Part shown: one piece after another, positions 15,579 through 21,907 of the stretch
Layout: every line of letters starts with the position of its first letter
How positions within the stretch are numbered: the stretch's first letter is position 1
NCBI GenBank assembly: GCA_001579985.1
Contig: LRSR01001404.1
Coordinates: forward strand, 1-21,907
Length of the DNA: 21,907 bases
Origin: Hypsibius dujardini
Taxonomy: Eukaryota > Tardigrada > Eutardigrada > Parachela > Hypsibiidae
Direction of reading: 5' to 3'
Program-made: the position numbers and the translations under genes
Notes under the pieces: generated by a model
What the model was told of the DNA's origin: nothing
Database searches by the model: none
What the model saw: the letters and a program-made list of their open reading frames with translations, nothing else

Positions 15579-15968
15579 TTATTCACTTTTCAGGTAGTCC
15601 ACATAAACGTAGGCAAAACGAAGATTCACGCTCAAAATAGAAGGATCTAGAGCGCTAAACTGACAATTCTTTTTTAATAAAAGATAAAGTTTTCTAGGAT
15701 GAGTGCAGTAATATGGCATGTTATTTTTTAACTCAAGAGAATCTTCTTCAGTAAGAGTCAGTTTTGATTTGCTAAGAGTTTTTTTAATAATATCTTTCAA
15801 CTGTATTTTCTCAGAAGGTTTCTTGCTCTTTAACATTTCCAATACGTGCTGGATCCAGTGACCACCCTTGCGTTGAGTTGGTGTAATTCGTTTTAGTTTT
15901 TGCTGAGCTGAAGTGCTAGATGGTGGCGGGATGGTGGTTTGCAGACACAAACGCATGTCAGCCATCAT
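15579..15968 (-). CDS. Polinton protein of unknown function
   Basis: From the ATG at 15968 the product is 129 residues (MMADMRLCLQTTIPPPSS). The open frame extends a few codons further but starts with GTG. A Pro/Ser/Thr linker is followed by basic helical segments (KKTLSKSKLTLTEEDSLEL) and an aromatic-rich end (LRFAYVYVDYLKSE). It is convergent with the ATPase, 7 bases between stops. GATATAT lies just upstream of the ATG, as for several genes here. No recognised family; a small DNA-binding or virion protein is possible. Confidence 0.5.
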   Translation of the reverse strand: MMADMRLCLQTTIPPPSSTSAQQKLKRITPTQRKGGHWIQHVLEMLKSKKPSEKIQLKDIIKKTLSKSKLTLTEEDSLELKNNMPYYCTHPRKLYLLLKKNCQFSALDPSILSVNLRFAYVYVDYLKSE

Positions 15969-15986
15969 GCTAGATATATCTTTCAC

Positions 15987-16431
15987 CTGACTAAAATCGA
16001 ATAAAAGGGTGATTTTTTCTTAGTAGAGAAAATGAAATAATTTATATAGTCAGGTAGGAAACAAAATTTTTTAAATACCTATTCATTTTTTTGTCTAATT
16101 CCTTGTTATTCCGGTGGAAAGTTTCAGTCTCCATTGGTTCGTCCATTGTATTGTAAAACACTATACATGAAGGAGTTATGCGCGAGTAGAAATGAAAAAC
16201 GTAGCAGTAGAAAAGCGCAACACTCGGATTTACTAGCTTCAGGAAATAATTTTGGGGCTCTCGTAGCCGTAACTGCTTGATTTTCTTTGGAGGCAATGCT
16301 GGCTGCCACTTCAGACAAGATGGTGAGTTGAAGTGTTTATGTGTGCGCGTAAACAGCGGAGTAGGTTAAATCGCACATCGTACTTCAGATGTATGGAGTA
16401 CAACCGCTCACTTTGCTCATCTCATACACAC
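15987..16431. other. Right internal non-coding region, with a possible small ORF
   Basis: No well-supported gene is present. A minus-strand ORF at 16042-16296 (84 residues, starting MPPKKIKQLRLREPQ) and an overlapping one in another frame ending at 16124 are both possible. Neither has a recognisable motif, so I do not call them as genes. The stretch leads into the right TIR. Confidence 0.4.
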
Positions 16432-16633
16432 TACTTTTTTAGCCTTAAAAAAAGAAAACATGCTGAAAACAGCAACAACAAAAACCGACCATCCTCAGCA
16501 GAGGAAATAGGATTGTCGTTTTTAGAAGTTTTTTTTACGAAGACTTCATAAAAACATGCTAATTCACCAGGAAAGGTGGTGGTTTTGAGGGGGGTTTACA
16601 GAGTGATGCAAAAACCCCCTCTTCCCTACTACT
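16432..16633. repeat. Right terminal inverted repeat of the Polinton
   Basis: This is the inverted counterpart of 427-617, ending ...CCCTACTACT. The outer 150 or so bases match by eye without difference; the inner part carries small indels in T/A runs. The pyrimidine-rich end (CCCCCTCTTCCCTACTACT) continues into the duplicated CAG and so resembles a splice acceptor tract. Confidence 0.9.
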
Positions 16634-16639
16634 CAGGTA
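16634..16639. repeat. Target site duplication, right copy (CAGGTA)
   Basis: Matches 421-426 exactly. It is followed by CAGTATTGATTCTGTCG, the original intron of the interrupted gene; the paralogous intron reads TGAGTCTGTCG. Confidence 0.95.
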
Positions 16640-16711
16640 CAGTATTGATTCTGTCGAACGAACTACGAGCCACCAAATTTAAATCACCGCTTGTGATATT
16701 TTGCCTTGTAG

Positions 16712-18179
16712 GTTGCATTGATTGTCTGCGTCCTCGTCATTCGGAGTGGCCCTGGTAAATCTGGAAATCTTCTTCCATAGACAGAAAATTAAATCCGCAA
16801 GCGAATAAAAGTGTATTTTAACGAAACTAAAGGAAAAATATTAAAATAAGAAAACAGCTTTCGGTGTGTCGTCAATTCCAATAAAGTCAAAGCGAATCTC
16901 TATGATTAGGCCATTCTTCCCGATTCTACAATATTCGAAGCTCAGTAATAAAATGTCATATCATTCCAAATTATAAAATGATAATTTCAGTTAATTAAAA
17001 GTAAGATTAAGAGCATTCCATTAATCCCTATCCCTGTAATTACTTTATTACAAGAAGTGAAGCTGTGCTGAACGACGTCCTTGCCACTCGACATGGAGCT
17101 TACGAGTCAGGGGCCTGCTCGCTTCCTAGTGCTTCTTACACCCTTCAAAAACCCGTCGCCTTGGGTGATATTTCTTCCCTAGGCGAGTTAAAGTATACCA
17201 ATACCATGTGCGGTCATGTCTTGACCGTGGACTGCGGCCACGGTTCGCTGGACGTCATCGTGGTTAACTCCAACCTCGGTGGGGGCCTGGACCTCTACGC
17301 CTCAGCTTGGGAACAGGCCACCGGCAATGCCCCTCCCGGGGAGACCAAATGCAGTGTTCAACTGTCCGGCAGCAATCCCATCCAAGGTAAGGATCATTTC
17401 AAGCAATCAATCAAGCAATCAAACTACCGAACCGAATCGAGTCCACTTAATCTGATTTTCGTTTGCTTGATTTCAAAATTCGATTTATTGTATTAAATAC
17501 AGAACCAATGAAGATTTAATGAAATCTCAAGTTCTAGAGAAGAAACGAGCCCAAAATAATGCATGTTTATATTTTGATTTTACTAACAGTTTTGTCCAGT
17601 TTCTTATTAGGAGTAGGAAGCACTAAAAATGTGAAATGTAAACTTATTTCAATGATCAGATTCCTGGAAAATAAATCCAAATAAAAAAGAAAATTCCGCT
17701 TCAAATCAGACCAAATCCAACACAAGTTCAAATCAGACCAAATCAAAATCAAAATCAAAATCGAACACATGTCAAAACAAATCAACTAAAAAATCAAAAG
17801 AGTCAAATCAAAATCAAAATCGAATTGAATTGAATCAACTCAACTCAAAATCAATTCAAACGAAACAACCAAGTCATTGTTTGATGTATCATCCCTAATC
17901 CAAGGGGAAGGACCGCGCTGCTACTACGCACCGGATTCGGAGATGGACAACGCGTGGTTCCGGATGGTGGGCGTGTTTAATGTCGGTGCAAGGATGGTGA
18001 CGGGAGCCACGTTAAACGGGGTGGCTGGAGCCTTCAACGGGGTGCAGCCGTACTTCGCGTTCCAGGGCGGACCAATTGGAGGGGACGGGCAGGTGGTCTT
18101 CTCCTTCAATGACGGCTCGACGTTTGCTACCCTGCTGCGAGATTGCGTCCGTGAACAGGCAAAACAAATGTGGAGTTAG
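16712..18179 (+). CDS. Expansin-like (double-psi beta-barrel) secreted protein, copy 1, exons 2-4
   Basis: Exons are 16712-16754, 17063-17386 and 17905-18179. With exon 1 (409-423) they give a 218-residue protein, all later junctions phase 1. Exon 2 completes a signal peptide (VALIVCVLVIRSG). Exon 3 encodes a double-psi beta-barrel-like domain (CGHVLTVDCGHGSLDVIVV, GGGLDLYASAWEQATG). Exon 4 encodes a second beta-rich domain (CYYAPDSE, GVFNVGARMVTGAT, CVREQAKQMWS). This two-domain layout recalls expansin/EG45-type proteins that loosen plant or microbial walls; no catalytic activity is claimed. The acceptor before 17063 is chosen by reading frame, as nearer AGs at 17054 and 17057 are out of phase. 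The neighbouring GH45 cellulase suggests a cell-wall-degrading cluster. Confidence 0.65.
17387..17904 (+). other. Intron 3 with AT-rich simple repeats
   Basis: The intron runs from GTAAGG to CCAAG|GGG and is 518 bp. It begins with CAATCAATCAAG repeats. From about 17690 to 17870 it consists mostly of imperfect repeats around CAAATCAAAATC. No ORF was seen. Confidence 0.6.
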
Positions 18180-18565
18180 AATTGTACTCAAGTCCAAACC
18201 TCACGTGTACTACATCCCAGGATGAGTTTTATTACTACCTTATACAGTAATGTAGATAAGGTTACCCTACATCGTAATGTAGACTAACTGGCTTTCCAAT
18301 TTCTTTTGAACGAGGCTGTAATTCAAGTATTTCATTTAGTTCATAAAGGCTACAGCTATTCTACCCCTCCCTTGTAGTGTGACGGTTGAACGGGTGCAAC
18401 TATAAGAAATTTTACCACCAATTCTTTCGGACTTTTTGAATGTTTGATTTTACTTCATTGTCGTCCGGGGTCCGATCTTACAATTAGAATTGATACAGCG
18501 AAAGAGCTTAACCTGATTCGAGTGTCTAGATATCGGAACAATTCCCTGAGTGACATGCGTTCTTG
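18180..18565. other. Intergenic region between convergent host genes
   Basis: It holds the 3' flanks of the expansin-like gene (plus) and the GH45 gene (minus). A short imperfect hairpin is made by ATGTAG/CTACAT near 18250-18275. Nothing else was recognised. Confidence 0.4.
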
Positions 18566-18959
18566 CTATTGGCGAACACATTGAGTTCGGGCTTCCAACT
18601 CCGCTGGGCATTTGACCTTGACGAACTGCACATTAGGGTTATCCGCGCCCATGAACCAGTCGAAACGGAAGAGACAGCCCGCTCGAATCGCTTGCGGCAG
18701 ACCAAAACAATCCTGACGACTCGCTACACCACCGTATTGCTGTCCCCAGACCGACAAAGGCAGACCCCATTGGGAAGTGCATCCGTCAAACATACCGACC
18801 CCGCTGCCAGGCATCTGAATGTCAAAGTGATTCTCTCCTAAATCAGAGCCTGTTCAGAGTACAGAAGCCCATTAAACTTTTCTATTAGAAAACAGATTAC
18901 AATAACAAACCAATGAAATGAACAGTCAGTAAGGCAAGAAAGAGGACAAAAAAAGGAGC

Positions 18960-19007
<48 letters not shown>

Positions 19008-19826
19008 CACAGACAGGAAAAAATGCATCTCCGCCATATAAGTATGCTGATTCACTTATGTACCTGTATTGGTAACCTGTACGATCATTGATTTTCCGTT
19101 GATGGGTCCACTAGTAAAGTCCAACTTGTAGCACCCGCAGCACCACCCACGTTCATTGGATCCCTTGATATTGGCAGCAGCAAATCCATAAGCTAAATTA
19201 CTATTAACTACCCACGGCATGTTGTTGTTACACGTGTAAGCTTGCTTTCCGTTGGCGTTGCATCCGCTGATCGCGTTAGCATCCCTTAATACCTTCACTC
19301 CGTCAGCCCGACAACTTTTGACAGGCGACGAGACCGCCGCTTTGCCCGGCCACGCACAGCTCGGCTTGCAGCAGTCCCAATAGCGAGTAGTCTTGCCGAC
19401 CATCCGTCCACCTGACGGAGAAGAGGGACTCTCGTGAATGACTCCACAGACCTTCGACTGGTCGGAGGTGGAAAAGGCATTGGCTTTGGAGACGGGGCCT
19501 CGTTTCATGAAGCACGTTCCACCGTTGTGCCGCGTCCAAGTGAAGTGCGTGCATCCCTGCGTGGCGGCGCACCGTCCGCCGCACTCCTCACCGGGGATGG
19601 CGGCACGACTGAAGTCCCCACCGGTGAAGTCACAACCATGTGCCCAGTTGTTGCCGTTCCATTCGATCGCGGATGCTTCGTTAACAGCAACGAGGAGAAT
19701 GAAGAAGGACAGCAGTCTTCCCCATTGGAACCTACTCACCTGTCAGATAACGGTAATGGAAGGAATGTAATGTACGTACTGTAACATACTGTCTGTATTC
19801 GTACTTACCCCTGCGAAGGCCATCAT
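18566..19826 (-). CDS. GH45 endo-beta-1,4-glucanase (cellulase) with N-terminal PAN-like domain
   Basis: Exons are 19826-19809, 19739-19064 and 18837-18566, total 321 residues. Junctions follow GT-AG (GGG|GTAAGT, TTAG|GAGAG), with phase 0 then phase 1. The signal peptide spans exons 1-2 ([14 protein letters not shown]). Residues 31-104 form a Cys-rich PAN/apple-like module ([26 protein letters not shown]). From about 123 comes the GH45 domain: [17 protein letters not shown] with catalytic Asp128, and [15 protein letters not shown] with catalytic Asp237, at the usual distance of about 110 residues. All core Cys appear present. It hydrolyses cellulose outside the cell. GH45 genes in arthropods are generally thought to derive from fungi by horizontal transfer. 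The PAN-like module is a less common partner. Confidence 0.9.
18959..19016. repeat. (ACAG)n microsatellite
   Basis: About 13 tandem copies of the tetramer ACAG, with one ACACAC interruption near 19007. It lies inside intron 2 of the GH45 gene. Confidence 0.95.
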
Positions 19827-19894
19827 TCAAGTATCCCAGGCTACTGCCGACGTGTGTACTGCACCGTGTGCACTCCGGCGCTGATCACAAGAGG

Positions 19895-19930
19895 AGGTAC
19901 ATTATTTGCCAGTTGCGAACTTGCTTTATA
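19895..19930 (-). promoter_or_regulatory. Core promoter of the GH45 gene
   Basis: On the minus strand TATAAA lies at 19930-19925, about 100 bases upstream of the ATG at 19826. A start near 19895-19900 would leave a 5' UTR of about 70 bases. No close initiator match was seen. Confidence 0.5.
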
Positions 19931-20112
19931 GCTCGGCAGAAGTCGAAATGTGTCTCCGGATTAAAAGAAAAACTCGAATCGCTTCTTACGTAACTTGTGT
20001 GTCGGTGTCTTGACTGGGTTGTACGGTTTGTGCTCCGTCAAATGTAGATCGGGAAAACCTGATAGCCAGCTGTACGCTACAAGTACGACTGCCATTTGTA
20101 CATGCATATTTA

Positions 20113-20718
20113 TAATTATCCAAGTTCGTTGTATTCAATTCATATTTGTCATGTTCCTTACCCTAGGGAACATGAGATTTTGGATATCACGAAAAAGAGT
20201 TACGATTATTATTTGTAATCGTTCCATGTCGATTGCGTAATAACTTAACTGTCTCTGAATCGACTGAACGAGCGATGGTCGGACAAACACTGTACATGTT
20301 TTTGGATCGCCCTAACCTTCTAAAGGTGCGGGGGCACCTTTGTTTTCACCGTCGGTAAAACAAAGTCTTGTAATAATCCAAGTTCGTTATTTTCAATTTA
20401 TATTTGTCATGTTCCATACCCTAGGGAACATGAGATTTTGAATATCACGAAAAAGAATTACGATTATTATTCGTAATCGTTCCATGTCGATTGCGTAATA
20501 ACTTAATTATGTCTCTGAATCGACTGAACGAGCGATGGTCGGACAAATACTGTACATGTTTTTGGATCGCCCTAACCTTCTAAAGGTGCGGGGGCACCTT
20601 TGCTTTCACCGTCGGTAAAGCAAAGTCTTGTAATTATCCAAGTTCGTTATATTCAATTCATATTTGTCATGTTACTTACCCTAGGGAACATGAGATTTTG
20701 AATATCAGGAAAAGGAGT
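20113..20718. repeat. Tandem repeat array, about 2.3 copies of a 259-bp unit
   Basis: Units start at 20113, 20371 and 20631 (TAAT.ATCCAAGTTCGTT). The third stops near 20718. Copies are highly similar. Each full unit contains hairpins: CATGTTCC/GGAACATG, AAAGGTGC/GCACCTTT with a G4 loop, and CTTTGTTTT/AAAACAAAG around CACCGTCGGT. There is no ORF. It is satellite-like or an array of short hairpin elements. The region 20719-21233 that follows shows no gene. Confidence 0.9.
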
Positions 20719-21233
20719 GATCCAACCTAAAGCCTTATATGTGTTTGCTGTACTTTATTTGTAATTTTAATATGTATTTAGTATGTTTTGTATTCTTGTG
20801 CATACTGGTTCTTGTTTTATTTTGTACTTGTATTTTAATTTTTGTAATAACTTTAGTTTCTGTATACAACTTGCAGGAGGTGACACTCTGGTGGGTTGTC
20901 GATGTTGTCTATCCCAAACAAGCGCCAAAATAGTGCATGCGTGCAAATTAAATGACACTTCAGGCACGCGATATCTAGTCTCTAATTAGGAATAAACAAA
21001 AAAGTTTCATTCTCAAATCACTTGCAGGATTTTCAGTTGTACACGTCATTTCTCGCTGGAATGTTTTTTTCCCTGGCCGCCACAACTGACGTATTTTGGA
21101 TAGAGCGACATAAAAACAGTCCATGCGAAGTGAGATCATTTTATGATTGCTAATCGTTGATCTGTAGCACAAGTTTTAGATTAGTTCTTCCAGGTCCGGT
21201 TGTTCGTGTGTCAAGTTACAGGAAACATCCTCT

Positions 21234-21512
21234 AGACGAAGTTCCGAACCGAGATCGTTGATTCAAATTCCAAGGTAGGGCACTAAATTTATGGGAAATT
21301 TTAACCGACATTTCCGCTGTACGATACTTCGAACTGGCCCGACTTCTGATCGAGTGCACCGCGTTAATTAAGCAAAACAAATGACAACTTCGACGCGCCA
21401 CATTGTATTTAAAGGCTCGGGAATTATCAGACAGACAAACATTCGGACTTGTTTCTGTGCTTCAGTGGGTGCCCCAAAGCATTAAAAAAGATTCTCCCGT
21501 GTGTGCTCTGCA
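21234..21512 (+). promoter_or_regulatory. Promoter and 5' UTR of expansin-like gene copy 2
   Basis: Homologous to 1-157 plus 304-408 of copy 1, but without the MITE. The TATA element TGTATTTAAA is at 21404-21413 and the initiator TTATCAG near 21424-21430. The conserved 5' UTR includes AGACAAACATTC and TGTGTGCTCTGCAATG. Confidence 0.65.
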
Positions 21513-21639
21513 ATGGTTTCCGCGCAGGTATGAGTCTGTCGAAGGAACCACCAATCACCAAATTTAAATCACCCCTCGTGGTATTTTGCCTTGCAGGTTG
21601 CATTGATTGTCTGCGTCCTCGTCATTCGGAGTGGCCATG
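21513..21639 (+). CDS. Expansin-like protein, copy 2, exons 1-2 (partial)
   Basis: Exons are 21513-21527 and 21597-21639, separated by a 69-bp intron (GTATGAG...TTGCAG). They encode MVSAQ and VALIVCVLVIRSGH, the signal-peptide region, almost identical to copy 1. The next donor (ATG|GTAGAT) matches the phase of copy 1. Further exons are expected beyond the window, since about 270 bases after this point look intronic. This copy is the uninterrupted reference for the Polinton insertion site. Confidence 0.6.
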
Positions 21640-21907
21640 GTAGATCTGCAAAATCCTTTTTCAATTAGACTGAAAATCCGCAAGTGATTAAGAGTGTATT
21701 TCAATCAGACTAACAAGGAGTTGGTGCGCGCTTCGCCGCCAGAGTGAACAAGTCTTACAATATCAATCGATAGCTGTGACTTGAACCTACCTATTCATAC
21801 CAAAAGCTAATCCGGAGCTTACGAAACAAGATCACAATTTGCATGATTCATACGCCCCTCCTCCTTCAACAACTGAACAACTGATAATGCAAACCATGCA
21901 ATTGATT

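Larger units (their letters stand above)
427..16633. mobile_element. Maverick/Polinton element, complete (adintovirus-like)
   Basis: The element is 16,207 bp long with terminal inverted repeats, a 6-bp target duplication and 5'-AG termini. It carries all the genes expected of a Polinton: rve integrase, protein-primed PolB, penton and major capsid proteins, adenain-type protease and A32/FtsK-type packaging ATPase. It also has a pX-like protein of the kind seen in adintoviruses. Gene order left to right: RNase H-like cargo (-), small HTH/coiled-coil/membrane proteins (+), integrase (+), two unknowns and pX-like (-), penton (+), PolB (-), small basic protein (-), major capsid plus protease (+), LRR-like secreted protein (-), ATPase (+), unknown (-). 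Apart from the capsid/protease frame change it looks intact, so it may be recently active or capable of forming virions. Confidence 0.95.

Noticed and set aside
16042-16318. Overlapping minus-strand ORFs of 84 and 64 residues near the right TIR
   Set aside because: Short, in competing frames and without recognisable motifs; mentioned under the non-coding region only.
427-16633. Free-living or endogenous virus such as an adenovirus or virophage
   Set aside because: The rve integrase, 6-bp duplication, TIR layout and protein-primed PolB together identify a Polinton. Capsid genes are normal for that group.
18959-19016. CRISPR-like array
   Set aside because: A simple tetranucleotide repeat without spacers. 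No CRISPR array or tRNA/rRNA gene was seen anywhere in the window.
19434-19784. Plus-strand ORFs opposite the GH45 exon
   Set aside because: Shadows of the GC-rich GH45 coding exon.
20739-20989. Short hydrophobic ORFs after the tandem repeats
   Set aside because: Low-complexity T-rich translation with no conserved feature.

Overview
The window looks like nuclear DNA from a small plant- or litter-feeding arthropod, most likely a springtail or a similar soil arthropod. The host genes have short introns with consensus splice sites and TATA/initiator promoters. They encode a GH45 cellulase and an expansin-like secreted protein. The species call is inference; no host marker gene is present.

A complete Maverick/Polinton element (adintovirus-like) occupies 427-16633, about 16.2 kb. 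It has terminal inverted repeats of about 190-200 bp that begin 5'-AGTAGT, flanked by a perfect 6-bp target duplication CAGGTA (421-426 and 16634-16639). Inside are the six core genes: retroviral-type integrase, protein-primed family B DNA polymerase, penton (minor capsid), double-jelly-roll major capsid, adenain-like protease and packaging ATPase. There are also an adenovirus pX-like protein and several small proteins of unknown function. No core gene has an internal stop. The only irregularity is that the protease lacks an ATG and lies in the -1 frame of the capsid gene, with a slippery heptamer TTTAAAA in the overlap.

Two cargo-like genes stand out. At 862-2179 (minus) a three-exon gene, apparently captured from a host, encodes two tandem RNase H1-like domains that have both lost their catalytic acidic residues. 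It sits behind a perfect five-unit heat-shock element at 2321-2343. At 14089-14505 (minus) there is a short secreted Cys-rich protein with one leucine-rich repeat.

The element landed exactly on the 5' splice site of the first coding exon of an expansin-like gene (plus strand: exon 1 at 409-423, the rest at 16712-18179). Because the duplicated hexamer is itself the splice donor, the left junction reads CAG|GTAAGT. The right junction is a pyrimidine-rich acceptor directly followed by the original donor. The 16-kb insertion may therefore be removed as an intron, possibly by recursive splicing. The same promoter had earlier received a 145-bp MITE next to its TATA box (158-302). A second, uninterrupted copy of this promoter and first two exons begins near 21234.

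Between the two expansin-like copies lie the GH45 gene (minus, three exons, 18566-19826) and a satellite-like array of about 2.3 copies of a 259-bp unit (20113-20718). Hairpins are conserved in the array, one with a compensatory base-pair change.
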